DNA from: Cupriavidus respiraculi
GTDB lineage: Bacteria > Pseudomonadota > Gammaproteobacteria > Burkholderiales > Burkholderiaceae
Reading direction: 5' to 3'
DNA: 64,000 nt
NCBI RefSeq assembly: GCF_914271545.1
Contig: NZ_CAJZAH010000001.1
Span: 744,001 to 808,000 of the forward strand
Position numbers and translations under genes: made by a program. The first letter of the stretch is position 1; each line of letters begins with the position of its first letter. Shown here one piece after another: positions 28,314-37,144 of this stretch. The notes under the pieces are model-generated. The model had not been told where the DNA came from. It was given only the letters and a program-made list of their open reading frames with translations, and searched no databases.

Positions 28314-28409
28314 GAGAACCCCAACGCGAAGCGCGGACCAGCAATGCGGCGGGGCGGCCGGGCGCAAGCGCGCACGGCGGCTGGAATCAGAAGGACGAAG
28401 GCCCCGCCG

Positions 28410-28763
28410 TCAGGCGGGCAGATGAGGCGGTCTTAGCGGGGGACTGCCGGTGGGATCGGGCACGTAGCCGTGGCGGAATCCCGGCGCCGGCTGCGCATGC
28501 GGCAGCACGGGCACCAGGAACGGCGTCGCCACGACGCCCTGGAAGTTCGCGCTCGAATCGAACTCGAGCAGGTGGGAAAGCGAGGACTGGGAGTCGTCGT
28601 GCTCGATGTCGCCGTCATCGTCGTGATGATGCGGGACATGTTCGGCGTGGGCCATCAGGTGTTCCAGCATGGCGCCGGCCGAGTGCGCGAGCTGGCGGTC
28701 CGCCGCGGCAAAGGCCTGCAGCGGCAGGATCAGCATCAGGAGAATGGCTACGACCCGCGACAT
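28410..28763 (-). CDS. CzcI-like histidine-rich periplasmic protein
   Basis: This 117-residue protein has a signal peptide (MSRVVAILLMLILPLQAFAAA). The mature part carries a strong metal-binding stretch, HAEHVPHHHDDDGDIEHDD, and ends GSPPLRPPHLPA. This resembles the CzcI group encoded at the head of cobalt-zinc-cadmium resistance operons, where it is thought to influence metal sensing. It lies 96 bases upstream of the TolC-type gene on the same strand and so heads the six-gene efflux operon. The CzcI assignment rests on size, signal peptide, histidine block and the proline-rich end. Confidence 0.75.
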   Translation of the reverse strand: MSRVVAILLMLILPLQAFAAADRQLAHSAGAMLEHLMAHAEHVPHHHDDDGDIEHDDSQSSLSHLLEFDSSANFQGVVATPFLVPVLPHAQPAPGFRHGYVPDPTGSPPLRPPHLPA

Positions 28764-28843
28764 GGGCGCGATTCTACACCAGCGCCTGCCGCCGGTTCTC
28801 GACCCCGCCCGCGAAGCCGGGCCGCCGGCTCAGCGCGACACGG

Positions 28844-29461
28844 TCAGCGCGACACGCTGGCGCTGGCCAGCAGCCCGCCGAAGCCGATCAGCAGCGCGCC
28901 GAACGCGCGGTCGATCCAATGCCGCACGCGCAGCATCCGCGCGCGAACCGCGCCTGTCGAAAAGAACAGTGCGACCAGCACGAACCACACCACGTGCGCC
29001 ACCGAGATAAAGGCGCCGTAGCCGAGTTGCACCGGCAGCGGCGTGCCCGGCTCGGCCACCTGCATGAACAGGCTGACGACAAAGACCGTGGTCTTCGGAT
29101 TCAGCGCATTGGTCAGGAAGCCGGTGCGCAGCGCGCCGAAGTCCGACACCGCCGCCAGCGCGCCGGAGGGCGCCGTGGTGCCCGGCCCGGCACGCAGCAT
29201 CTTCACGCCGAGGTAGACCAGGTAGGCGGCGCCCACCAGCTTGAAGGCATGGAACAGCGCGATGGACCGGCTGATCAGCAGGCCGATGCCAAGCAGGGTG
29301 TAGCCGACGTGGACCAGCACGCCGAGCCCGATGCCGAGCGCCGTCATCACGCCGGCACGCCGGGACAGCATGAGGCTGGTGCGGGAGACCATGGCGAAAT
29401 CGGGGCCGGGACTGATCACGGCCAGTATGGTGATGGTGACTACGGCTATCAGTTCTGTCAT
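28844..29461 (-). CDS. LysE/RhtB-family amino-acid exporter
   Basis: This 205-residue inner-membrane protein has about six helices. The start is MTELIAVVTITILAVISPGPDFAMVSRTSL, with the family signature SPGPDFAMV. The second landmark is GFLTNALNPKTTVFVVSLF. Family members export amino acids or related metabolites by proton antiport. It is divergent from the LysR gene at 29527 with a 65-base gap, the standard arrangement of a LysE-type exporter with its regulator. The substrate is unknown. Confidence 0.93.
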   Translation of the reverse strand: MTELIAVVTITILAVISPGPDFAMVSRTSLMLSRRAGVMTALGIGLGVLVHVGYTLLGIGLLISRSIALFHAFKLVGAAYLVYLGVKMLRAGPGTTAPSGALAAVSDFGALRTGFLTNALNPKTTVFVVSLFMQVAEPGTPLPVQLGYGAFISVAHVVWFVLVALFFSTGAVRARMLRVRHWIDRAFGALLIGFGGLLASASVSR

Positions 29462-29526
29462 TGGCGGGACATCGTATGAAGTAGACTGCGCGGCAGATTA
29501 ACGCCGTCTTGCGCGCAGGAATAACG

Positions 29527-30450
29527 ATGTCTTCTGACAATGATGGTGAGCTGCACTCACGATTCGGGCCGAGTCGCATGCCCTCCCTCGCGGGCCTGCG
29601 CTGCTTCGAGGCTGCGGCAAGGCTGGAAAACTTCAGCCGGGCGGCCGACGAACTGCACCTGACACATGGGGCCATCAGCCGCGCGGTGCGCAGCCTGGAG
29701 GAAGACCTGGGCGTGGCCCTGTTCGAGCGCCGCAGCCGCCGCGTCTTTCTGACGGACGCGGGACGCCGCCTGTACCGGGCCGCCCACGATGGCTTCGCGC
29801 TGATCCAGGAGGCGGCGCACGAACTGCGAACCCCGCCGCGCGACACGCCGCTGGTGCTGTCGTGCGAACCAACGCTGCTGATGCGCTGGCTCATTCCCCG
29901 CTGGCCCGCGTTCCAGGCCACACATCCGGACATTTCCGTGCATCTGGTCGCTGGCGGCGGTCCCTTCTCGTTCGGCGACGGCATCGATCTGGCGATACGC
30001 CGCAACGACTTCGCGTGGCCGGGCTCGCTCCATGCCACACCGCTGTTCGCGGAGCGCATCGGGCCCGTCTGCCGGCCCGACAAGGTGGATACGTTCTTCG
30101 ACAACGCCAGCGCGGCCCCGCGTCTGGCGCGCGGCGCGCCGCGCCTGCAGACCCGCACCCGGCCCGACGCGTGGCGCGACTGGGCCAGATTGTCCGGGCA
30201 GCGCCAGAAGGCGGCGCGCGAGCAGGCGTTCGAGCACTTCTATTTCAGCCTGCAGGCCGCGGTGGCGGGCATCGGCGTGGCGATCGGCCCGTGGCATCTG
30301 GTCTGCGACGACCTGGCCAGCGGCGTTCTTGCGGCGCCGCTCGGTTTTGTCGAGGACGGTTCGCACTACTGCCTGCTTGCGCCCTCGGCGTGGGAGGCGG
30401 GCAGCCAGCCGGCGCGGCTGGCCGCGTGGTTGCGCACCGCGGCGCAATAG
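29527..30450 (+). CDS. LysR-type regulator (GcvA-like group)
   Basis: This 307-residue regulator starts at ATG 29527 behind an AGGA site. The N-terminus MPSLAGLRCFEAAARLENFSRAADELHLTHGAISRAVRSLEEDLG is close to the GcvA/AmpR group, where the first helix reads LRAFEAAARH. The effector domain includes FSFGDGIDLAIRRND. It is divergent from the LysE-type exporter and probably controls it in response to the exported compound. The in-frame TTG at 29509 is a weaker start. Confidence 0.91.
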   Translation: MSSDNDGELHSRFGPSRMPSLAGLRCFEAAARLENFSRAADELHLTHGAISRAVRSLEEDLGVALFERRSRRVFLTDAGRRLYRAAHDGFALIQEAAHELRTPPRDTPLVLSCEPTLLMRWLIPRWPAFQATHPDISVHLVAGGGPFSFGDGIDLAIRRNDFAWPGSLHATPLFAERIGPVCRPDKVDTFFDNASAAPRLARGAPRLQTRTRPDAWRDWARLSGQRQKAAREQAFEHFYFSLQAAVAGIGVAIGPWHLVCDDLASGVLAAPLGFVEDGSHYCLLAPSAWEAGSQPARLAAWLRTAAQ

Positions 30451-30647
30451 CTTCCAGCGTCCGCCGCCGCACCGGGGGCCCGATGTAGCACCGGCATAGG
30501 CAAAAGCACCCGCATTGGCAAAACTACACCGGCCGGCAACGCGCGAAGTGGCGCAGGGCGGGTTTCCGCCGTACCTTCGCCGCTCGCCGCGGATGGAACG
30601 GAAGTTGCGCTTGCAGTGCCTGCTTGTCCCTAACCCAGGAGAACGAC

Positions 30648-30869
30648 ATGGCTGCAGGAAGAACCACGACGGTAGGCGCGATCAGCCTGGTATTGCTGAT
30701 CATCGGCGGATTGAACTGGGGACTGGTTGGCCTGGCCAACTTCGACCTCGTGGCGGCGATATTCGGCGAGGGCTCGATGCTCTCGCGAATCGTCTACATC
30801 ATCGTCGGCATCGCCGCGATCGTGACAGCCGTGTTGTTCGCGCGGCTGGTGCGGGTGGAGCCGCACTAG
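30648..30869 (+). CDS. DUF378 small membrane protein
   Basis: This 73-residue protein has two membrane helices. The first (about 10-30) contains SLVLLIIGGLNWGLVGLANFDLVAAIFG and the second SRIVYIIVGIAAIVTAVLFARL. GGLNWGLVG and FDLVAAIFG are the DUF378 signature (YuzA-like). The function is unknown. ATG 30648 follows a strong CAGGAG site, so this start is preferred to an upstream in-frame ATG at 30624. It appears monocistronic, with LysR upstream and a convergent P450 gene downstream. Confidence 0.88.
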   Translation: MAAGRTTTVGAISLVLLIIGGLNWGLVGLANFDLVAAIFGEGSMLSRIVYIIVGIAAIVTAVLFARLVRVEPH

Positions 30870-30931
30870 AGCCGCACTAGCGCCGCACTAGCGCGGCCCG
30901 GCCGGCGGCGAGCGGTCCGCCGCCGGCCGGG
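30858..30931. repeat. Triple GCCGCACTA repeat and GC hairpin between convergent genes
   Basis: GCCGCACTA occurs three times between about 30860 and 30890, with the first copy containing the stop codon of the DUF378 gene. A perfect GC stem follows: CCCGGCCGGCGGCG at 30897-30910 pairs with CGCCGCCGGCCGGG at 30918-30931. There is no thymine run, so it is not a classical intrinsic terminator. Its position between two converging transcripts still suggests an end-of-transcript role. Confidence 0.5.
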
Positions 30932-30937
30932 ACTTGA

Positions 30938-33289
30938 TCAAAGCTCCAGCACGAGGCGCCCGCCGTTCCGGGCGCGGGAGCAGCACGCCATCATGCGGTT
31001 GTTGGCCTCGCGCTCGGCGCGCGTGAGCACGACATCGCGGTGATCGATCTCGCCCGCCAGCACGCGCACTTCGCACGAGCCGCACAGCCCTTCCTCGCAG
31101 TCGCTCTGCACATCGATATTGACGCCGCGCAGCGCGCTCAACAGGGTCTGGTCGGCCGGCACCGCGACCACAAGCCCAGAGTCCTTCAACTCGACCTCGA
31201 ACGGCTGCTCGTGCTCGGGGTCCAGCGTCTTGGGCGCCGAGGCGAAGTGTTCGATGCGCAGCGCATCGTCCGGCCAGCCGGCGCAGGCGGCCTCAAGGGC
31301 CTCGATCATGCGCGCCGGTCCGCACGCATAGACGTGCGTGCGCGCATCGGGCCGCGCCAGCAGCGCCGCAAGGTCGTTGCGGCCGCCTTCTTCCTTCACG
31401 TACAGATGCAGGCGTTCGCCATGCAGCGCGGCAAGCTCGTCGACCATCGCCATCGACGCGCGCGAGCGGCCGCTGTAGTGCAGCGTGTAATCCATGCCCA
31501 GCGCTTTGGCCCGCCGCGCCATCGCGCTGATCGGCGTGATGCCGATACCGCCGGCGATGAAGATGACCCGGGAGGAGCCCTCGTCGAGCCGGAAATGATT
31601 GCGCGGCCCACGGATGCGCAGGCGGTCGCCGGTCTTCACGTGGCCATGCACCCAGGCCGATCCGCCCCGGCTCTGCGCCTCGCGCAGTACCGCGAACTCC
31701 AGCGCGCCGGTGTCGTCCGGATCGCCGCAAAGCGAATACTGGCGCGACAGCCCGGTATCCCCGCATTCGACGTCGATATGCGCGCCCGGCGACCAGCGCG
31801 GCAGCGGCTTGCCATCGGGCGCGACCACGCGCAGCCTGACGATGTCCTCGGCGAGCGGCGTGACGGCTTCCACCACGACGGTGCGGCCCAGCGCATGCGT
31901 GCTTGGCTCGCCGATGCGCACCGGCACCTGCGTGGCAAGCAGCGAAGCGTCGCGGCGCTCGGGATTCTGCGCCGGGTCCCATTCCACCCACAGATGCTCG
32001 GGACCGCGGAACGAGGTGTTGGGCACATAGGTGAAGGTCTGCTCCGACAGCCGCATATGGGGCAGGCGGCGCGTCAGTTCCTCCAGGAAGATCTGCATCT
32101 CCATGCGCGCGAGATTCTTGCCCATGCACTGGTGCGAGCCATAGCCGAAGGTGAGCTGGTCGCTCGCGTTGTCGCGGCGGATGTCGAACAGGTCCGCATC
32201 GGCGAAGTGGCGTTCGTCGTGATTGGCCGACGAGGTCACGATCAGCAGTTTCGATCCGGCGGGAATGGCCTGCCCGCCCACCACGGTGTCGCGCGTGGCC
32301 AGCCGGCGCCATGCCGCCACCGAGCCGTTGTGGCGCAGGCATTCTTCCACCGCGTTCGGAATCAGCGCGGGGTCCTCGCAGATCTCTCGCCAGACATCGG
32401 GATGCTGCAGCAGCAGCTTCAGCGCATTGGCCGTGGCGTTGGCGGTGGTCTCGTGCGCCGCGACGATGCCGGCCATCATCATCGAATGCAGGTAGGAGTC
32501 GGTGACGACCTCGGGCAGCTCCTTCTGCTTACGGATGCCGTACTGCATCCAGCCCGGGCCGGACGGGTCCTGCCGCATCTTGTCGAGCACCTTGCCGGCG
32601 AACTGCCAGAAATTGCCGACCGCGTGGGCGACGGCCACCTGCTCTTCCGGCTTCGGCCGGCCCCAGGTATTGACGGTATGGGCGATGGAGTACTGCCGCA
32701 GCAGGTCCATGTCCTCCTCGGGCACGCCCAAAAAATGCAGCGCGACGGTCAGCGGCACCTCCCACAGCATCTGGTCCACCAGGTCCGCCTTGCCGTCGTC
32801 GATGAAGCGGTCGACATACTCGCGCGTCAGGCGCCGCACCATCGGTTCGTGGTGCTTCAGCGCCTCGGGCGTGAAGGGCTCCATCAGCGCGCGCCGGCGT
32901 GGCATGTGGGCCGGCTCGTCCTCGTTGACCAGCGTGCGGTTCATCGCATAGCCGTAGGACGCCAGCACCGCATTGGCCTCGGGGCCGGTGGGCGTGATTT
33001 TTTCGAGAGCGATGGAAGGGCTGAACGTCTGGTTGTCGCGGAAGATCGCCTTGATGTCGTCGTAGCGCGTCACGACCCAGTAGCCCAGCTGCGGGCTGTA
33101 GAACACCGGCTCCTGCTCGCGCGCCCAGCGCACGTACTCGGGCGGGTCCTGCTGGTAGCCGTCGCCGAATGGATCGAACTCGGCGGCGCGCGCGCTGATC
33201 GGGCAGCCGGTGGGACCGCGCTGGCCGGAGAACTGGCGATGGTCGATGGGGCAGCCCCGCGTGGTTGGCGTGTCGCTGGCTTGGCTCAT
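30938..33289 (-). CDS. Self-sufficient cytochrome P450-reductase fusion (CYP116B type)
   Basis: This 783-residue fusion has three modules. The P450 domain (1-450) has I-helix AAHETT (278-282), ExxR at E316-R319 and heme ligand C388 in FGYGSHQCMGKNLAR. The FMN/NADH reductase domain (about 465-690) has RQYSL, GGIGITPISAM and YACGPARMIEA. The C-terminal plant-type 2Fe-2S ferredoxin (about 697-783) has C731, C736, C739 and C769. Such proteins hydroxylate or dealkylate organic compounds without separate redox partners. It starts at ATG 33289 behind GGAG, 85 bases after a Bug receptor on the same strand, which suggests import and oxidation of the same compound class. Confidence 0.95.
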   Translation of the reverse strand: MSQASDTPTTRGCPIDHRQFSGQRGPTGCPISARAAEFDPFGDGYQQDPPEYVRWAREQEPVFYSPQLGYWVVTRYDDIKAIFRDNQTFSPSIALEKITPTGPEANAVLASYGYAMNRTLVNEDEPAHMPRRRALMEPFTPEALKHHEPMVRRLTREYVDRFIDDGKADLVDQMLWEVPLTVALHFLGVPEEDMDLLRQYSIAHTVNTWGRPKPEEQVAVAHAVGNFWQFAGKVLDKMRQDPSGPGWMQYGIRKQKELPEVVTDSYLHSMMMAGIVAAHETTANATANALKLLLQHPDVWREICEDPALIPNAVEECLRHNGSVAAWRRLATRDTVVGGQAIPAGSKLLIVTSSANHDERHFADADLFDIRRDNASDQLTFGYGSHQCMGKNLARMEMQIFLEELTRRLPHMRLSEQTFTYVPNTSFRGPEHLWVEWDPAQNPERRDASLLATQVPVRIGEPSTHALGRTVVVEAVTPLAEDIVRLRVVAPDGKPLPRWSPGAHIDVECGDTGLSRQYSLCGDPDDTGALEFAVLREAQSRGGSAWVHGHVKTGDRLRIRGPRNHFRLDEGSSRVIFIAGGIGITPISAMARRAKALGMDYTLHYSGRSRASMAMVDELAALHGERLHLYVKEEGGRNDLAALLARPDARTHVYACGPARMIEALEAACAGWPDDALRIEHFASAPKTLDPEHEQPFEVELKDSGLVVAVPADQTLLSALRGVNIDVQSDCEEGLCGSCEVRVLAGEIDHRDVVLTRAEREANNRMMACCSRARNGGRLVLEL

Positions 33290-33374
33290 GCTGGTTCTCC
33301 GGTGATGCGGTAAGGCCGTGATGCGGTGAGACGGTGAAGCGTCGATGCAGGGATGCGGGGATCGGCGCGTGGTG

Positions 33375-34361
33375 TCAGTCCAGCGAGATCTTCAGGTCGC
33401 GGATCAGCTTGTGCCAGCGCGTCGTCTCGCTGCGCAGCAGGTCGGCGTACTGCGCCGGCGTACTGCCCACTGGTTCCACGCCGAAGTCCACCATGCGCTT
33501 GTTGACGGCCGGATCCTTGATGGATGCGACCACCTGCTTGTTCAGCGTGGCAATCACGTCGGGCGGCGTCGCGGCCGGCGCGACCATGCCGACCAGCGCC
33601 GCGGCCTCGACGTTCTTGTAGCCGAGCTCCGCGAAGGTCGGCACATCGGGCAGCTGCGGCAGGCGCGTGGCATTGGCCACCGCGAGCGCGCGGATCTTGC
33701 CGCCCTTGATGAAGCCGGCACCGGCCGCATAGTCGACCATCATGGCCGGAATCTGGCCCGCCGCCACATCGGCCAGGGCGGGCGCCGCGCCGCGGTACGG
33801 CGCGTGGGTCATCGTCAGCCCGGCTTCCACCTTGAGCAGCTCCATCGCCAGATGGTGGGGACTGCCGGCGCCGGCCGAGCCGTAGTTGAGCCCATCCGCA
33901 CGCGCCTTCACCTGCGCGATGAAGTCCTTGGCGCTCGTCGCCTGCGAGCCCGATCCGACCACGAGAATCATCGGGAAGCGGCCCAGCAGCGTGACCGGCG
34001 CGAGGTCCTTGGGGTTGTACGACAGAGACTTGTACAGCGCGGGATTGAACACCAGCGTGCCGTTGTCCGCGGACAGCACCGTATAGCCGTCCGCCGCGGC
34101 CCGCGCCGTCTCCGACGCGCCGATCGCGGTATTGCCGCCCGGCTTGTTGTCCACCACCACCGGCTGGCCGATCCGGTTGGCCAGATCCTGGCTGATCGTG
34201 CGCGCGAGGAAGTCCGAACCGCCGCCGGCCGCATAGGGCACGATCCAGCGAACGGGCTTGGACGGATAGCTCTGCGCGGCCGCCTGCGAGGCGATGCCAA
34301 GTCCCGCGACGACGGGGCCCAGGGCGAGCAGCGAACGGATGAGGGTGCGGCGGGTGGTCAT
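33375..34361 (-). CDS. Bug-family TTT solute receptor next to the P450
   Basis: This 328-residue periplasmic binding protein has a twin-arginine-like N-terminus (MTTRRTLIRSLLALG) and a signal end near residue 29 (SQAAAQS). Bug landmarks are YPSKPVRWIVPYAAGGGSD, GQPVVVDNKPGGNT, ADGYTVLSADN, and MTHAPYRGAAPAL. It is the first gene of a probable two-gene unit with the P450 fusion. It is divergent from an IclR-family regulator, with inverted TGCGTA elements between them. The ligand is unknown. The P450 suggests an aromatic or otherwise recalcitrant carboxylate. Confidence 0.93.
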   Translation of the reverse strand: MTTRRTLIRSLLALGPVVAGLGIASQAAAQSYPSKPVRWIVPYAAGGGSDFLARTISQDLANRIGQPVVVDNKPGGNTAIGASETARAAADGYTVLSADNGTLVFNPALYKSLSYNPKDLAPVTLLGRFPMILVVGSGSQATSAKDFIAQVKARADGLNYGSAGAGSPHHLAMELLKVEAGLTMTHAPYRGAAPALADVAAGQIPAMMVDYAAGAGFIKGGKIRALAVANATRLPQLPDVPTFAELGYKNVEAAALVGMVAPAATPPDVIATLNKQVVASIKDPAVNKRMVDFGVEPVGSTPAQYADLLRSETTRWHKLIRDLKISLD

Positions 34362-34410
34362 GTGGTCTCCGGTTATGGGGTCGCCGGCGCAAGCGCCGGT
34401 CGCCTCGTTT

Positions 34411-34436
34411 TGCGTAAATCATATACGCATTGCGTA
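34411..34436. promoter_or_regulatory. Probable IclR operator (TGCGTA inverted repeat)
   Basis: TGCGTA at 34411-34416 is mirrored by TACGCA at 34424-34429, with a seven-base spacer, and TGCGTA occurs again at 34431-34436. The element lies in an AT-rich gap between the divergent Bug gene (start 34361) and the IclR-family gene (start 34497). This is where an IclR regulator of the operon would bind. Binding itself is inferred. Confidence 0.5.
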
Positions 34437-34496
34437 ATGATGGGATGAGGGTTAACCTTGGGCGCAGCCCTCCTGACTACCGATGTTCCTCTTCCT

Positions 34497-35318
34497 ATGG
34501 CCCCTGCCGACAACGATCCCGCGCCGCCGCGCCCACGTGAGCGCCGACAGCGCGTGCAGTCCGCGGTCACCGGCATGGCCGTGCTCAAAGGCCTGGCCCG
34601 CCTCGGCGGCCGCGCCAGCCTGACGGCGCTCGCCACGCACATCGGCGAAAGCCCTGCCAAGGTCCACCGCTATCTGGTCAGCCTGATCGAGGAGGAACTG
34701 GTCGCGCAGGAGCCGGGGTCACCGCAGTACCAGCTTGGCGTCGAGGCGCTGCATATCGGCCTGGCCGCGATGCGGCAGGCGGACCCGATCCGGGTGGCAG
34801 AGCCGGCGCTGATCCGGCTGCGCGAGCGGCTGGAGGTCACCTGCTTTATCGCGGTGATGGGCAACAAGGGGCCCACGATCATGCGGATCGAGGAGCCCGG
34901 CCTGCCGGTGACCGTCAACGTGCGCGCCGGCTCCGTGCTGTCGCTGCTGTGGTCGGCCACGGGCCGGGTCTTCCTCGGCATGCTCGACGATTCGCGCGTG
35001 CGCGCGCTGGCCGAGCGGGAGCTGGGCAACGCGCCGGCGGACCTGCGCGCCCTGCTCGACCGCAAGGACCCTATCGGCGCGCTGCGCCGCGAGGTACAGG
35101 CGGCGGGCTGCGCGGCGGTGCGGGACACCAACCTGAAGGGCATCAGCGCGGTATCGGCGCCGGTGCACGACTACACCGGCCGGCTATGCGCGGTGGTGAC
35201 GGCGCTCGGCGCGACGGGCGGTTTCGACCCGGCCATCGACGGGCCCATCGGCAGCGCCGTGCGGCAAGAGGCGCGCGCGGTCAGCACCCAGCTCGGGCAT
35301 GCGGATGGGCGCCTATAA
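34497..35318 (+). CDS. IclR-family transcriptional regulator
   Basis: This 273-residue regulator has an N-terminal winged helix (about 22-80, VQSAVTGMAVLKGLARLGGRASLTALATHIGESPAKVHRYLVSL) and a C-terminal GAF-like effector domain (VNVRAGSVLSLLWSATGRVFLG, then GISAVSAPVHDYTGRLCAVV). The ATG at 34497 is chosen; a TTG at 34458 is in frame. It is divergent from the Bug/P450 genes and is the likely regulator of both. IclR proteins often respond to aromatic acids, which fits the operon, but the effector is not known. Confidence 0.92.
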   Translation: MAPADNDPAPPRPRERRQRVQSAVTGMAVLKGLARLGGRASLTALATHIGESPAKVHRYLVSLIEEELVAQEPGSPQYQLGVEALHIGLAAMRQADPIRVAEPALIRLRERLEVTCFIAVMGNKGPTIMRIEEPGLPVTVNVRAGSVLSLLWSATGRVFLGMLDDSRVRALAERELGNAPADLRALLDRKDPIGALRREVQAAGCAAVRDTNLKGISAVSAPVHDYTGRLCAVVTALGATGGFDPAIDGPIGSAVRQEARAVSTQLGHADGRL

Positions 35319-35348
35319 CGGGTGAATCTCTGTTCCTGGGAGGCCCGC

Positions 35349-35819
35349 ATGGCGAACAAGATTTCCGGCAAACCCTCGCCGGCATCGGCAAAGTCCGCCG
35401 ACAAGGCTTCCCCGCCGGCCCCGCGCCTGCTCTCTGGCGGGAACCCGCAGATTCCCAAGGGGGATGGCGACGGCCCGGTCCAGGCGTACATCGCCGCGAT
35501 GCCCGGCTGGAAAAGCGACATGGGGCGCCGGCTGGATGCCTTGATCGTCCAAACCGTGCCGGGCGTGCAGAAAGCGGTGAAATGGAATTCACCCTTCTAC
35601 GGCGTCGAGGGGCAGGGTTTCTTCCTGAGCTATCACTGCTTCACCCGGTACATCAAGGTGGCGTTTTTCCGCGGCGCCTCGCTGAAGCCGCTGCCGCCGG
35701 GCGAATCGAAGAACAAGGACACCCGCTACCTCGACATTCACGAGGACGCTGGGCTCGACGAGACGCAGTTCGTGGATTGGGTGCGACAGGCGGCCGGCCT
35801 GCCGGGGTGGCAGCCATAA
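35349..35819 (+). CDS. DUF1801 (YdhG-like) protein
   Basis: This 156-residue cytosolic protein has a disordered, proline/lysine-rich first 35 residues. A DUF1801 domain follows with VQAYIAAMPGWKSDMGRRLDALI, VPGVQKAVKWNSPFYG and FFLSYHCFTRYIKVAFF. Family members share the fold of small frataxin-like/YdhG proteins, with no agreed function. The ATG at 35349 has a good GGGAGG site; the GTG at 35322 is an alternative. It is followed by the SOS-type promoter of the next operon and is not obviously linked to it. Confidence 0.85.
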   Translation: MANKISGKPSPASAKSADKASPPAPRLLSGGNPQIPKGDGDGPVQAYIAAMPGWKSDMGRRLDALIVQTVPGVQKAVKWNSPFYGVEGQGFFLSYHCFTRYIKVAFFRGASLKPLPPGESKNKDTRYLDIHEDAGLDETQFVDWVRQAAGLPGWQP

Positions 35820-35905
35820 GCTGAAAGACCGGCGGAAATTTGCTCTAAAAGCCTCGCCTACGGCATTTCCGGACGTCCAGCGCGTCGATATGGGGTTGCG
35901 TTGAA

Positions 35906-35925
35906 TACTGTATATCCATACAGTA
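35906..35925. promoter_or_regulatory. LexA (SOS) box upstream of the radical SAM/UdgX operon
   Basis: TACTGTATATCCATACAGTA is a near-perfect palindrome that contains the proteobacterial LexA consensus CTGT-N8-ACAG exactly. Its right end lies seven bases before the ATG at 35933, so a bound repressor would block initiation or early elongation. The downstream genes encode probable DNA repair proteins, which fits SOS control. The match is seen directly. LexA binding is inferred. Confidence 0.85.
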
Positions 35926-35932
35926 TGGCACC

Positions 35933-37144
35933 ATGGAACTGCTCAAGAAACTGGAAATCCTGGCTGACGCGGCGAAGTACGACGCCTCGTGCGCCAGCAG
36001 CGGGGCGCCGAAGCGGGATTCGCACGGCCGGGCCGGACTCGGCGCGACCACCGGGGCCGGCATCTGCCACAGCTTTACGCCGGATGGCCGCTGCGTCTCC
36101 CTGCTCAAGATCCTGCTGACCAATTTCTGCCAGTACGACTGCCAGTACTGCGTGAACCGGCGCTCCAGCAATGTGCCGCGCGCGCGCTTCCTGCCCCGCG
36201 AAGTCGTCGACCTGACGATGGACTTCTACCGCCGCAACTATATCGACGGCCTGTTCCTGAGCTCGGGCATCATCCGCAGCGCCGACTACACCATGGAACA
36301 GCTGGTGCAGGTCGCCCGCTCGCTGCGGGAAGAACATCAGTTCCGCGGCTACATCCACCTGAAGACCATTCCCGACGCCGACCCCGCGCTGATCGCCGCC
36401 GCGGGCCAGTATGCCGACCGCCTCAGCGTCAATATCGAGCTGCCGACGGACGGCGGGCTGCAACGGCTCGCCCCCGAAAAAAGCGCGCAGACGATCCGGC
36501 GCGCCATGGGTTCGATCCGGCTCGCCCAGGAGGAGGCCGAAGGCAACGGGCCCTCGGCCGCCCGCGCGCCGGCCGGGCAAAGCACGCAGATGATCGTCGG
36601 TGCCGACGATGCCGACGACCGCACGATCCTCCAGACCGCGCAGACGCTGTACGGCGCCTACCGGCTCAAGCGCGTCTACTACTCCGCGTTCAGCCCGATT
36701 CCGGAAAGCCCCTCGGGCCTGCCCGCGCAGGCACCGCCGCTGCTGCGCGAGCATCGGCTGTACCAGGCCGACTTCCTGCTGCGCGGCTACGGTTTCCGCG
36801 CCGAGGAACTGTTCCAGGATGCCGGCGCGCTGCCGCTGGACATCGACCCCAAGCTCGCCTGGGCTTTGGCGCACCGCGAGTCCTTTCCCGTCGACCTGAA
36901 CCGGGCCCCGCAGCGGCTGATCGCGCGCGTGCCGGGCATCGGCATGCGCAACGCGAAACGGCTGACCGAGCTGCGCCGGCAGCGCGCCATCCGCTACCAG
37001 GACCTGGTGCGGCTGCGCTGCGCGATGGCGACCGTGAAGCCGTTCGTCGTCGTGCAGGACTACAAGCCCGCGCTGTCCGAGCCAACGTCGGACCAGCTGC
37101 GCCAGGCGCTGTCGAAGGCGCCGGAGCAGTTGTCGCTGCTATGA
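35933..37144 (+). CDS. Putative DNA modification/repair radical SAM protein
   Basis: This 403-residue protein is of the family described as putative DNA modification/repair radical SAM proteins. The 4Fe-4S motif C66-x3-C70-x2-C73 (FCQYDCQYCVNRRSSN) is present, and conserved C45 and C54 lie upstream of it. SGIIRSADYTMEQLV and YIHLKTIPDADP are family signatures. The C-terminal third has a helix-hairpin-helix (PQRLIARVPGIGMRNAKRL, about 323-345) that would bind DNA. It carries a LexA box at its promoter and overlaps the UdgX-type gene by four bases. The chemical reaction is not established for this family. Confidence 0.93.
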   Translation: MELLKKLEILADAAKYDASCASSGAPKRDSHGRAGLGATTGAGICHSFTPDGRCVSLLKILLTNFCQYDCQYCVNRRSSNVPRARFLPREVVDLTMDFYRRNYIDGLFLSSGIIRSADYTMEQLVQVARSLREEHQFRGYIHLKTIPDADPALIAAAGQYADRLSVNIELPTDGGLQRLAPEKSAQTIRRAMGSIRLAQEEAEGNGPSAARAPAGQSTQMIVGADDADDRTILQTAQTLYGAYRLKRVYYSAFSPIPESPSGLPAQAPPLLREHRLYQADFLLRGYGFRAEELFQDAGALPLDIDPKLAWALAHRESFPVDLNRAPQRLIARVPGIGMRNAKRLTELRRQRAIRYQDLVRLRCAMATVKPFVVVQDYKPALSEPTSDQLRQALSKAPEQLSLL

